From Symbiodinium microadriaticum (taxonomy: Eukaryota; Sar; Dinophyceae; Suessiales; Symbiodiniaceae): DNA of 64,000 nucleotides. The DNA is taken from contig LSRX01000519.1 of the NCBI GenBank assembly GCA_001939145.1, positions 292,626 to 356,625 on the forward strand. The letters are read 5' to 3'. A program made the position numbers and the translations under genes. Numbering within the stretch: the first letter of the stretch is position 1; each line of letters opens with the position of its first letter. Positions 19,588 through 29,817 of the stretch are shown one piece after another. The notes under the pieces are model-generated. The model was not told the DNA's origin and made no database searches. It saw only the letters and a program-made list of their open reading frames with translations.

Positions 19588-21508
19588 TGCAGGTGGGACT
19601 TGTCGTCCCCCCAGTCATCCATAAATGCTCCCCCGGAGTGCAGCGGGGGGGGTCCCCGGTTTGATGTGAGGAGGGTTCGGCTTCATGCAGGGCTCCTTGC
19701 AGGTCGTCGGCAATGATTCTGCTGAAAAGGATGGGGCTGTCGGGAGAGCCCTGGCGCACCCCATTGGTCTGGGGTATCTGGACGATCGAGTCCCCGATGG
19801 CAAGGTTCAACCCGCTTCTAACAGTGAGAGCCGCGCTCGCGCCTCCCACGGTTCCCCCCCCCACGGCGCTGGGCTACCATGTCTGCGAGTGCCTCCTGGG
19901 ATACGCTGTCGAACGCCTATTCTTCACATCGAGTTTAATGATCCATGTTGGCGTGCCGAAGTCCTTCGCCAGCCTGACCACTCGCCTGAGGACCACCAGT
20001 AGCTCAGGGGCTTGTTTCCCCTTGGAGGCCCACTGGTATGGGGCATCTCTCTGGATCTTGTCCCCGCAGCGCTTGAGGAGCAACTGTGCGAACCACTTAA
20101 GTATGGAGGAGCTTAGCGTAATCGGTCTAGTGTCCCCCCATGATGCGGGATCCTCGATCGTCTTGGGCAGGAGAATCGTCATGCCTTTGAGGACCTCCTC
20201 GGGGAGTTCCCCCTTATAGAGAAAATCACTCATCATGTGGGCGAGTCTGCACCCCCACCGCTCGTCGTTCATGAGGAAACGCAGAAGCTCATGGCTAATC
20301 GCATCGGGGCCGGTTGATTTCCCCGACTTCCACCTCACCGCTGCCACTCGCAATTCATCGAGTGTGAACGGCTTCCATGGAGTTCGCTTGCACAGCTGGG
20401 TCACCGCCTGTCGTGTGTCCCCCAGGCGTTTGGCCGTGCGCTGTGGCGGGGCCTGGAAGAAGATCTTGCTGAAGTGGTTGGCGTCCTTCTTCCAGTCCCC
20501 CCTGTCCGTCAGCTTGTGGTGCCAGCCCTCCCGTCTGTTGTGGCGGTGGAAGGAGCGGTAGGCGTACCAGTCGATCTGACTGGCCCGGTCCGCAAGCTTT
20601 GAGTGCCACTGGCGCATCTCTTGCTTGCGCATCCGACTGACTGCTTTCCAAGCCCCCCTTGCCTCTGCCGGCGCAGCCGCGTGGGCTCTTCGTCGTGCCT
20701 TCGTGCCTCCTTGAGGGCGCCGCTCTCTCGGAATTTGCTCGTGTACTTCCCCTGAACGGTCGTGCCTAGGGCGAGCTCCTTCATTGCGTGGTGGACCTCG
20801 GTCTGCTTGAGAGGCGCCTCCACCAGTGCCGTGACGTTGATCCCCGGCTTGAAGCGTCTTGCCCCCCCCAGGTTGGTCTCGGTGGCTTGGCCATGGGTTG
20901 CACGTGGATCTCTCCCCAAACCAGATCGTGATCGGAGCGTGCCAGACGGCGGCTGCCCACGACCACTCCCCCCGGCTCGGTGTGGACCCCTCGCACAAAG
21001 ACATAGTCCAGTCGCCGAGAGCGTTGGGCAGTGTTGTAGGGGTGGTACGTGTGGACCTCGAGCTGTTGGGCTGGCGCTGTGAGCCCACTGGGCAGCATGG
21101 CTCCCAGTTGGCATCCAGGCCTGCTATGACCTTTGCTTTCTTGAGCGTGCTCTCCCATGATTTGGTGATGATCTCGGTCTGCTCCAATGTCGCGTGGTGT
21201 GGTATGTGCCCCGACAAGAGACGAATGCCGCCTTTGAGGTTCCCCGCCCGGATTGTGGTGGCAATCCCGCACTGTAGCTGAAACGAATTGCTGTGTTGCA
21301 TGCCTTCCGCCGTGTACGCAACGCCAGTGCCCCGCCAATCTCCCTTGTTCTTCCCGAAAACGATGACCCAACCTTCATGTTCGTGAAACTGCACCCCAAC
21401 ATCGCAGATGATTTCCTGCAGGAGGACAGTCCTTGCAAGTCGCCTCTCCCCACGAAGTGACAGGGTAGCTCCAGCGCTTGTTGCGCCGTGAGTCCCCCGA
21501 CATTCCAC
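19368..21508 (-). CDS. LINE ORF2: AP endonuclease + reverse transcriptase, frameshifted
   Basis: The endonuclease nicks the target and the RT primes from it. From 21508 the frame shows EEP features: LLQEI (catalytic Glu), GIRLLSGHIPHHA and VIAGLDANW (the GDxN position). RT motifs follow: WKSGKSTGPDAISHELL, RPITLSSSILKWFAQLLL and WIIKLDVK. At about 19,925 the frame shifts just before AFDSVSQEALADM, so motif A (DxxxAFD) is split. The next frame (19864-19538) carries GVRQGSPDSPILFS (motif B). A further shift near the G run at 19,645 precedes FMDDWGDD (motif C, Y/FxDD). Catalytic motifs are recognisable but the protein cannot be made from this copy. Confidence 0.8.
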
Positions 21509-21577
21509 GAAGCGGCACGGAGTGTTTGAGGTGAGCCCTTAGGGCGCCCCCCACTGTGAAACTGCAGAGTGGTTGCT

Positions 21578-22647
21578 TCAGATAGTCACTGGAGCTCCTG
21601 CTCCCGTGGCCCCCATGCCTCCTCGACGTCCTTGAGCGTCTTCTTCATGGTCTTGGCGAGGAGCTTGAGTGCTTGAGGTCCACCCATCCGACCCCCGCGT
21701 TCTGTGCGTCCCGTGGTCGCTCGGCCGTGGCGCTGCAAATCTTAGCGCTCCGCATCCATAACGTACCGGTGGCAAACTCGACGTCCATGGCCTTCATGTC
21801 CCCCACCATCTCAAGTATGGCTCTTTTCACCTTCCCTGCTAGCTTGGCGCGTTTGCGGCGCTCAGGGCTCTGGCTGATGGCGATCCAGAGCTTGCGTAGC
21901 CCCCCCTGGTCGTTCTGCCCCAATGACATGTTGGCGTTCCTGACTCGCTGGATGGCCGTTTGCACTCGGGCTCGGCGGTCGTCTTCGCTCTCGAAGGGCT
22001 TCGGGACGATGGGCAATATTGCGTAGCCCCTTCTTACCCCCGGAACGAACATGTCATCGTGGTTGTGAGGGGAACGTCAAGCTGGCGCAAGATGTCTTTG
22101 GCCGCTTTCAGTGTCTGCCGCCAGCTGGTCAGGGTGCCATCCGCCCAGGATGATGGCGGGTCGTCGTCCCCCACTGTGCTGGCTGGAACTGACGCCGTGG
22201 GCGGTTGCTTTTCCAGGGCTTGGAGTCGCTGTTCCATCCCCCGCTGGCCCTCCTGGAGGTCTGTGAGGGCTGCCGCCTGGACGTCGTAGTTGTTAGTAAT
22301 GCGCGTGAGCATGGCGAGCGTGTTGTTCATCTGCTGCGTGACCCCCCCTCAACTGAATCCATCCTCGTGCGAAGCTGATCAATATCCCCCTTGACCTCTT
22401 GCAGGCTTTGAGAGAGATGGGCTCTGTCCTTAGTCCTTTCCGCTGCGAGCACCTTTTTGAGCATGTCCAAGGTGATGTTCTGGTCATTTTTCCGCCCTTT
22501 TTTCTGCGGTGAGCCCCCTTCGCGACTTCCTTCGGCGTTGGGGTCGTCATCGTCCACAGGGACGGGGACTTGCACCCCGTCGTCATTGCTCCCCCCACGT
22601 AGGCAAGGACTGCTTTCACTGTGAAGTCCGGGTAGTATCACGAACAC
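21578..22647 (-). CDS. LINE ORF1-like protein, in several frames
   Basis: Three frames in order make an ORF1-type protein. The first (22647-22327) is a basic segment KKGRKNDQNITLDMLKKVL with a heptad-like helix (SQSLQEVKGDIDQLRTRMDS). The second (22330-22034) is another coiled-coil stretch (LTDLQEGQRGMEQRLQALEK). The third (22052-21645) is a compact basic domain, ILPIVPKPFESEDDRRARVQ through RAILEMVGDMKAMDVEF. Coiled coil plus basic RNA-binding region is the common ORF1p plan. The RNA-binding role is inferred. Confidence 0.55.
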
Positions 22648-22966
22648 ACCCGCCTGATACTTTATCTCCCCGGCAGGTAGTCCCGAATCCCTCCGCGCAG
22701 GTAGCCGGAGGAAAGGCCGCCGATATCTATGAGGTAGCGGTATAGGCTCCCCCTCACGCCTTGGAGAAGCAGCGGTGCCGTCGGGGACCGTTCGTTCCGA
22801 TGTCGCTGCGGTGAACCCCGGCGGCGTAGAAGCGTAGATCTGCGGGGTTGCCGTTCAGGACGATTGCCCCCTCGCTCTGGCACAAGAGTGAAGGCCTTCT
22901 CTCGCGGCCGGGTTTGGAGGCCTTCTCTGTTCTCTCTGGGGCTCTCAGGCCTTGAACCACTCGCGG

Positions 22967-22985
22967 CTTGAGCCAAAATGGCTAC
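22967..22985 (-). other. Dinoflagellate spliced-leader sequence (retroposed)
   Basis: The minus strand reads GTAGCCATTTTGGCTCAAG, which equals the last 19 bases of the 22-base dinoflagellate spliced leader. In a genome the leader is normally present only in SL RNA genes; next to a coding unit it marks DNA copied from a trans-spliced mRNA. Here it lies directly upstream of the LINE ORF1 frames in the correct orientation. There is no following SL-RNA-like GT donor or Sm site (the next bases are CCGCGA), so this is not an SL RNA gene. Confidence 0.85.
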
Positions 22986-23085
22986 TGTCTGTCTCTCTGT
23001 CTCTCTGTCTCTCTGTCTCTCTGTCTCTCTGTCCCTCTGTCTCTCTGTCTCTCTGTCTTGCTTGCTTGCTTGCTTGCACGGCGTT
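22986..23085. repeat. CTGT/CTCT and TTGC microsatellite
   Basis: About 70 bp of CTGTCT units followed by five CTTG units. It abuts the spliced-leader sequence with no spacer. Confidence 0.9.
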
Positions 23086-23127
23086 TGGAGGGTGTGGGGA
23101 AAACCCCAGCCCCCCTGCGCGCTAGCG

Positions 23128-26100
23128 CTACGCCACTGTCCCTGAGCTGTCGTCCCCTACTCGCGGCTCAGTGGTTGTAGTAGGCACCGTTGTCGTCACC
23201 GGGAGCCCCTCAGTAGTCGGTGCGGCAGCGCGGCGTCGCGAACTTTGCGTGGTGCTCCGTCTCCGTCGCTGGAGGCCAAACGCTTCGTCTTCGGTCTCTG
23301 TCCCCGGCATGTCTTCTGTGTCGAGGCTGCAGTCAGTGAGTTCTCGCCCCCTGCTCTGCCCACAGTTCTTCGTTGCGGGTTGGCCGCGGCATGCCAGACC
23401 CCTCCTCCGGTCCCCTCATCGGCTCTGGGGGGTGCCATGGCACTGTGTCGGCCATGGAGCCACAGGAATCCGTTGCCGAATCAGCCACTAGCTGTATGTC
23501 ATGCCCCCATATCCCTCTCGTCCATGACTGCAGTTGGCCTAGTGCTTCCGCGGCTAGTGGTACTTGATCCCCTACGAGTGTGGGCATGAGCTGTGCCACT
23601 AGTTGCTGGGCTCGTAGGATCATGTACGCTGAACTCTCCTGCTGCTGCTGATCCCTGCTCTGTTGCGGGAATGTGCTGGGCTGGTGATGCTCAAGGTGTT
23701 GCTGTTGTGAGCCTGCGGCTGTGTGGCTTTGTCCCAATGTGTGTAGCTGCGGGAAGCGTGCCGCGGGCCGGTGATGCTCAAGGTGTGGATGTTGTGGGGC
23801 GGCTGTGTTGCTTTGCATCCCCTCCTGTGCATTGCTTGCTGCGGCATCGCCTGGCTCCGGCTCTGGCTGCTGCTGGGATGTCCCCGTTTTGCTGCGTTTG
23901 CGGGTAGGGCTTCCTGGGGAGTGTCCCCGCTGCTGCTGGGTGGGTGGCGTGGTGTCAGGGACTGTAGCTTCATGCGCGTCTTGGCATGGGTTCCTTCCGC
24001 CTGTCCACGCCACCCTGCTTGCTTGCCCCTCTTCCACGAGCTGGGCCACAGCCAGCATCTCCTCTTGTGTCTGCGTGCTCGGGGCCCCGAAGAGCGGGTG
24101 CTCAATCGCGGGGGCATGCTGTGGCGGCTGCTGTCCTGGTGTTGGCTGTCCCCGCTTCCGGTGGCTGCTGTTGCTTGTCATGTGTTCTGGCTCCTCACTG
24201 GCCCCGCTGCGCGGTGCCGCTGCTGCTGTCCTCCGGCTCGGTTCGCTGGGGATCAGCTCGCCGCTTGGATGTGGGGATGTGCGCTGCATGAGCTCCGTTC
24301 TGTCATGCTCCCCGCGTTGCTCTCCTCCGTCTTCGCTAGCCCAGGCTCTCTCGCTGCGGTTGCCGGAGCTGGTGCTGCTGCTGGGGGGCCGTGGCGGTGC
24401 TGCCTTGTGGGGGGTGCTGTCCCCGCTGCGGTGTCCCCTGGCCTGGCTGCTGCTGGCGTTGGGTTCTGGTGCCTGGGGGATCTCCCCGTCGTATACTTGC
24501 TGCGACGGGAGGAGTATGTGGTTGTGGTGCGCGACTTCGGTCCCCTCAGGCATCACCGTCTTCTCGTCTGGTCCACTTGTATGAGCCACGCAGCTGGCAG
24601 GAGCGAACTGGTCAATCCCCATCTGTGCCTGCTGGCAAGCGACACGTCCCCTAGGGGTGTCGCGCCCACGGGGAACCATTGCTCGTGTCTCGTTGGCCCC
24701 GGCGCATAGAGCACCTGTGGGTAGATGCCTTGGGCCAAAAAGGGCTCCGCGTCGGGTGAGGTCGACAGGATCCGGAGATCCCATCTTCCGCTGCCGCGGT
24801 AGAGGCACAACATCTGCGAGCAGGCCTGGAGTGGGAGCGAGGGTGGAAAAGTGGGCGGAGTGCCATTGTCAAGCCAGGTGACTTGAGCGTAGTTAGGTGG
24901 CACGTGCACGGCTTCCGTGTTGGGACGGGGACACCCCCATCCGAGCGAGAGAACCACCAAATGAGGACCCCACCTCCAAGGAAGGCACCAGAGCCCAAGA
25001 AAGGGCACAGCAGCGGCAGCAGCCAACCAGGCCAGCCAACAGAACGCAGCAAGGAGGGGGACAAGCAAGACAAGGACAGGGGGCGCGCCCAGCAAGCAGG
25101 GGACCGGGGAGTGTCCTCCCGACGGGCTCCACCCGCGTGGCTGCGACCTCCTCGGCCCGAGCGCACCGTCGCAGGCTGGTTGGCTTGGTTGGGGTCCTGT
25201 CCCCTTTGCCACTGCTGTTGGGCTTGGCTGCTGCATCCGCTCCTCTGCCTGCTGCTGTGCCCAGGTCGCTTGCTTGGATGTAGGGTCCTCCTGCTGGAGG
25301 CCTGCGTTTTGTGCTTGTGTCCCCTGCTGTGGGGCGTGCTGAGTTTCCGGGTGTGTTGTGTGAGGGGTGGCTCCCCGTGCTCGCTGCTGTTGGTGGTTCT
25401 GGGGAGCCTCCCCCGCTGCTGTGTAGCCATGGTCCTGGTGGTCTTGTTGTGGGCTGGCTCTGGTCTCCTCTGTGGTGGCTGCGGTCTCGGCCGTCTCCTG
25501 CTCTTGCTGCTGCTGCTGGTGCTGGTGGAGGTGCTGTGGGGCGTCGGCCTGTGCTTCGTGGTACGGGCCCTCTGCCGCGGGCTGGCTCGGTTCGGCCTCT
25601 TGTGCCGGCTGGTCCCCTCCTGGCGGGTCTGCTCGGTCGTGGAAATTGTGTTGCCCCTGGGGGATCTGCCGTGGGGGCTGCTGCCACGGTCTCCTTTTCC
25701 TGCTCCATGGCTCCAAAGGGGGGAGGCGGTGAGCTTGCTGTGGTGGGTCCTGAGCCCCTCGCCTTTGGGTGCTGGCACTTCTGGCCCTGCTAGCTGTCGC
25801 TGCGGCTGTTGCTTGCTCTTCTGCTGAGGGTGGCCGTATTTGCGGCTGATGTGGGGCTTCCTCCGCGTGCGGCTCCTGCTGCTGTGCTGCTGCCCAGGTG
25901 CAAAGCTTGGCTCAGGTTCATGTCTTGTTCCCACGATAGGGTCCGCGTCGAGGTGCTGCAGCGAAGCTCTTAGTTTTTCCCATACGTCGTCTGTTGTGTG
26001 GGAGGGGCTCTCAGCTGCTGCCGCTGCTGCTGCTGCTGTTTCCGGCGGCTCTTCGTGTTCCAGGTCGTCCTCTTGAACAGGGTGCTCTGCTATGGCAGTG

Positions 26101-27020
26101 CTCCCCGCCGGCGTCGCAGGGGGGTCTCGACCGTGACCGAACACCTGTCTGTAAAGAGCTGTCGGCTGTGAGTGGCGGAAGTCCGCTGGTGGTGGCTGCC
26201 GTGGCTTGGGTGGCTCCTCCTGAGGTTGGTCCTGGGGCTGACTCCCCGCTGCTGCTGCTGGCCGCCTTGGCTGTGGAGTCTCCTCGTGCACGAGGTGTGC
26301 TGGTGGGGGCTTGGGTTGTGGTGCTTTGCGCGTCTGGTGATCCCCTGGCGGCTTCTGCAGGCCTTGTGCCACGGGTTTGACAGGTTGGGCCGGAGGCTGC
26401 TTAACGGGTGGCTCGGCTGCCGCCGTGCTTGCCAGGGCTTGGGTGGGTGGTGCTTTGTACCGTGCCGGCGATAGGCGACCCGGCGCTTGCGGTGGGGCTT
26501 TGACCCCACTACGGGGCAATGCTGATGACGTCGCTGGGTTGCCTTGCTCCTGCTGCAGGTGCTGTCTGTTACGACTCAGCCTGTTCTGTATGTAGGTTTC
26601 TCCCGTTCGGTTGGGAGGGATGCCCGCGCTCATGGTGATGTTCAGCACCTGTGTTGGCTCGCTGCTGCTGCTGCTCGGGTTCGTCTGATCGGTGTCCCCT
26701 GGGGGGTATGGGGTCCCCTGCTGCTGTAGTCCCGGCTCCGTTGTTGCTCCAGGGGGGGGGTCGGTCTCGGGGGGGGCAAGTGGCATGTCCTCGTCTGAGT
26801 CCACAGCCGTGGGGGTGGCCTGCCCTCCTCCCGCTGATGCTGCTGCTGCGCTCACGTCGGCTAGGGGCCCGGTCCCCTGCTGTGGTTGCTGATGTGGGTC
26901 ATCGTCCGGGTTATATGGTGGGGCAAAGCGAGGTCTCCACATTCCCGTAGTTGTCGTCGTGTTTGTTCCCTCCGAGTCGACGCCCTCTGTCTCCGGGGTG
27001 GAGGCCCCGTTTCCGCTCAC
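23128..27020 (-). CDS. Long Q/P/S-rich frames of unknown function
   Basis: Successive overlapping minus-strand frames (27020-24651, 25716-24553, 24808-23333) encode Gln/Pro/Ala/Ser-rich sequence with a few compact islands. One island (about 24910-24640) reads PSLPLQACSQMLCLYRG, GRWDLRILSTSPDAEPFLAQ and GIYPQVLYAPGPTR and looks like a folded domain. Another (about 23640-23500) reads LVAQLMPTLVGDQVPLAAEA. The largest frame opens with a GTG overlapping the stop of the mucin-like frame, which suggests a frameshift more than a separate start. The composition is like the 16-18 kb frames, so it may belong to a transposon family. No enzymatic motif is seen. Confidence 0.35.
24885..25130. other. Second short segment with inverted strand asymmetry
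   Basis: The plus strand switches from G/T-rich to A/C/G-rich for about 250 bases and then back, as at 17,836-18,541. No gene content of its own is evident. Confidence 0.4.
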
Positions 27021-28174
27021 AGTGCTTCCCCTTGCTGCGGTACTCGCCCCTGAGGAGGATGCCGAAGGTCTCGCTGTCCCCGTCCTCCGCGCTCAAGCTC
27101 CTGGTCATGTGCGGTAGGGTTCGCCCTCGGTGCCGCTAGTCCCTGCCCTCCACTGCTCTCGCCGTCCCGTGCTGTAGTACTTGCCGGTGTGGGAGTTGCC
27201 GAAGGGCTCGCAGTCCTCTGCCGAAAAAATGTTGGTCCGCGCTCCCCTGCTTCTTCCGCTCTCTCGCCTTCCCGTGCGGTAGAAGTCGCCGAGGTGGAGG
27301 TTGCCGTAGGGCTCGTGGTGCCTGGAGAAGTCGTAGGGCTCGTGCTGGGTCTGGCCGTAGGAGTCCTCGTCGTGGAGCTCGTCGACGCAGCCGGGTGTGC
27401 CCCGGGTGTGCTTGCTATGGGCGACGCCGCTGTTCCCTGCTCCTCGCCACTCTCGCCTTCCCGTGCTGTGGTACTCGTCAGTGAGGGGATTGCCGCAGAG
27501 CTCGCATCCCTCTGCCGGGGACGTGCTGGTCCGCGCTCGCTTGATCCTTCCTCTCGCTCGCCTTCCCGTGCGGTAGAAGTTGCCGAGGTGGGAGTCGCCG
27601 TAGGGCTCGTGGTGCTAGGTGGAGAGGTCGTAGGGCTCGTGCTCGATCTTGCCGTAGGGGTCCTCGTCGTGGAGCTCGTCGAAGTTGCCGGGTGCGTCCC
27701 GGATGTGCTTGCTGCGGGCAGCGCCGCTGTTCCATGCTCCCCGCTTCTCTCGCTTTCCCGTGCTGTAGAAGTCGCCGACGAGGAAGTTGCCGAAGCTGCG
27801 GAGGTCGTGGGGCTCGTATCGGGTCTTGCTGTGGGGATGGTCGTTGTGGAACTCGTCGAGGTTGCGGGGTCCGCCCCCGATGAATTTGCTCCCCTTGTAG
27901 CGGTGCTGGCTTGGAGCGTAGTCTCCGGGAGGCTCGTGGTAGTAGAGGGCGGCCTTTCCTCGTAGTCCCCGTGGTCGAGGTTGAGTTGTTCAAGGTCTCC
28001 CGGCTGCTCCCCTGGCTCTGTCGCTTCCTGGCCTGGGGTTGCCGGGTTCGCCCCGGTGGCCGCCGCAACTGCTGGTTCCGCTGCCGGGTCTCCAAGCCGG
28101 ATGGTTGCCCAGGCCGCGCAGGTTCCCAGGAGTGCTGCCGCGAGAGCTGCAAGCGCGCCCGACGCTGGCTTCAT
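27017..28174 (-). CDS. Secreted mucin-like Ser/Thr-rich repeat protein
   Basis: The start at 28174 is chosen because it gives a classical hydrophobic leader (MKPASGALAALAAALLGTC) with small residues at the end; an upstream in-frame extension to 28276 has no such feature. The rest is Ser/Thr/Pro/Ala-rich, typical of O-glycosylated or cell-surface proteins. It consists of a higher-order tandem repeat of about 294-297 bp (98-99 codons), itself made of units of about 105 and 190 bp beginning with a TAREGER/TARESER motif. There is no C-terminal anchor in this frame, which stops at 27017. Function unknown. An origin as a transposon frame cannot be excluded. Confidence 0.45.
   Translation of the reverse strand: MKPASGALAALAAALLGTCAAWATIRLGDPAAEPAVAAATGANPATPGQEATEPGEQPGDLEQLNLDHGDYEERPPSTTTSLPETTLQASTATRGANSSGADPATSTSSTTTIPTARPDTSPTTSAASATSSSATSTARESERSGEHGTAALPAASTSGTHPATSTSSTTRTPTARSSTSPTTSPPSTTSPTATPTSATSTAREGEREEGSSERGPARPRQRDASSAAIPSLTSTTAREGESGEEQGTAASPIASTPGAHPAASTSSTTRTPTARPSTSPTTSPGTTSPTATSTSATSTAREGERAEEAGERGPTFFRQRTASPSATPTPASTTARDGESSGGQGLAAPRANPTAHDQELERGGRGQRDLRHPPQGRVPQQGEAL
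27157..27790. repeat. Higher-order tandem repeat within the mucin-like frame
   Basis: The block beginning CTCGCCTTCCCGTGCGGTAG recurs at 27263 and 27557 (offset 294) with few changes, and related starts lie at about 27157, 27452 and 27749. Successive offsets alternate near 106 and 190 bp. Confidence 0.75.
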
Positions 28175-28339
28175 AGCTTCAGGGCGGCGTGGCCTAGGTC
28201 TCTCTAGCCTTCTTTGCAAGAGCTGGGGCCGCGCGGAACAGAGTGCCCAGCGGGTTCCCTCTGCAGCGTCTCTCAACAGCAGTACCGGCTAGTGCGGGGC
28301 ACTGTCGTGCCGCAGATGGGCTCGGCTCATGGTCACATC

Positions 28340-28363
28340 AGTCTATTCTCTCTGTCTCTCTGT

Positions 28364-28400
<37 letters not shown>

Positions 28401-28575
28401 TGTCTCTGTCTGCATCTGTTTGTCTCTTTCGGTCTTTCTTTCCCTCTTTCTTTCTGTCGTTCTGCAGGGCTTTGCGACCCTCAGGCCTTAGGCCCGCCCG
28501 ACCACTGTCTCTCTCTGTCTCTGGCTGTCCGTCCGTCTGTCTGTATCTATGTCTATATCTATGTCTATGTCAACA
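28340..28575. repeat. CTGC/CTGT/CTTT and CTATGT microsatellite
   Basis: TCTG and CCTG tetranucleotides are followed by CTTT and a short CTATGT tract, upstream (minus-strand sense) of the mucin-like frame. Confidence 0.85.
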
Positions 28576-28763
28576 CATCAAAACGACCAGGCTCTGTCTC
28601 AATGCAAGAAAGGCACTGATCATACATCTGCCTTTTCTGCGGGTCAGACAGGACCTGACCAAGCCAAAAGCCTTTGAGATGAAAGTCGTACAGGCTCTCA
28701 ATCTTTTAATTTCAGACACCTCAAACGCGTACAGGATTTGCTGGCTCTCCAGTTTATTTATGT

Positions 28764-29756
28764 CTACTGCATGCAGCCTGCCGTGACTTCGGCCTGCAAA
28801 AGGCAGAGGGCGCCTCGTAGGCTTTCGCTATGCTCTGGAACTTCTCCTGCGCACCGGGCTCCTTGTTCACATCCTGAGAAACGCGCAAGCCGACCATGGT
28901 CTGGGGCAACGCCGATAGCAAAGGACACCCTAAGACGACGTCTTAGTCCATCACCGGGTGCCATTGCCGCGCGAGCTTGCGGAAGGCAGTCTTGAGGTCC
29001 CTGGCTTCTTGGGCAACTCTCCCACTCACTCAAACAGCATGCAAGCGCGTTCCAGGCGAGCAGGCGAGAGCAGGCAAAGACAAAGACCAGATCCCAAGAA
29101 AGGGCCTGAAAGACCTGTCTACCTTCCACATGCAGCTACGCGTCAGAGATGCTTGACAGCCCCAACACTCCACCAAAGTCCCTTTGTATCTTGGCATGGC
29201 GTAGCCGAGTAAGAATGCAAACCAAAGCTGCAGATGGCCGAGGCGGTCTGCCTTTGTCACTCGCCCTCCTCTTTTCCGAGCCTTTGGCCTTGAATACGAA
29301 AGAATCCTTTTTCGCTTGTTTCTCTGCCTTCCCTACCTCCCCCGCTTTGCTCTCTTCATACCTCCGACTCGTTCCAGGGATCTGACCCTGATGTAGTACA
29401 GCCTCGACGGCCGACTCCCAAGGCGTGACTGTTGCGATCTGTTGTGCACATCCCTGCACATCCCCCTGACACCGTCTACTGCGAACCAGCCGTGCTCTGC
29501 TATCATTGTAATTCCACTGGTGACCGGTGAAGGTCTTTCGTGATTTCCGTGCTTCTCTCAGCTTCTGTCGAATTGCCAGCTGCACCAGCCAGCATATGTC
29601 GTGCTCATTGCCCGTAGGGTCCATCTGTCTCCACATCATATGCTTCTTTGCGTTCAGCAGAATCGATCGTTTCACATCTTGTTCCTCTGCATATTGTGGA
29701 AGACAAAGACATGAATTCACGAAGCAAACGAGCCTTTCCGAACAGTTCTTGCTCAC
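28764..29756 (-). CDS. Unidentified coding-like segments
   Basis: A minus-strand frame (29756-29136) includes KRSILLNAKKHMMWRQMDP, HDICWLVQLAIRQKLREARK and an acidic-to-basic segment EVGKAEKQAKKDSFVFKAKG. A second (29129-28764) includes LSEWESCPRSQGPQDCLPQA. They read as real protein in part, basic and helical, but no family is recognised. Several introns are likely. Confidence 0.3.
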
Positions 29757-29817
29757 ACCCAGGACCTCATAGTAGTCTTGGTCCTTGGTCCAAAACGTTG
29801 GAAGCTCACAATGCCTA

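Larger units (their letters stand above)
18541..22985 (-). mobile_element. LINE retrotransposon with spliced leader at its 5' end
   Basis: On the minus strand the order is the spliced-leader sequence (22985-22967), a leader region, ORF1 frames (22647-21578), AP-type endonuclease and reverse transcriptase (21508-about 19368), and a C-terminal region (about 19540-18706). This is the order of a non-LTR element with an EEP endonuclease. At least three frame changes interrupt ORF2, so the copy is inactive. The 3' end is not marked by an evident poly-A or repeat tail; the boundary near 18.54 kb is set by the composition change. No target-site duplication was found by eye. Confidence 0.75.

Noticed and set aside
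22967..22985. SL RNA gene
   Set aside because: The leader is not followed by a GT donor, Sm-binding site or stem-loops of SL RNA; a LINE coding region follows instead.
23771..24709. 312-codon plus-strand frame rich in Cys/Trp/Leu
   Set aside because: It is the complement of Q/P/S-rich minus-strand frames; the composition explains its openness and no motif is present.
27189..27965. 258-codon plus-strand Val/Leu/Gly-rich frame
   Set aside because: It is the antisense shadow of the Ser/Thr-rich tandem repeat; repeat periodicity keeps all frames open.
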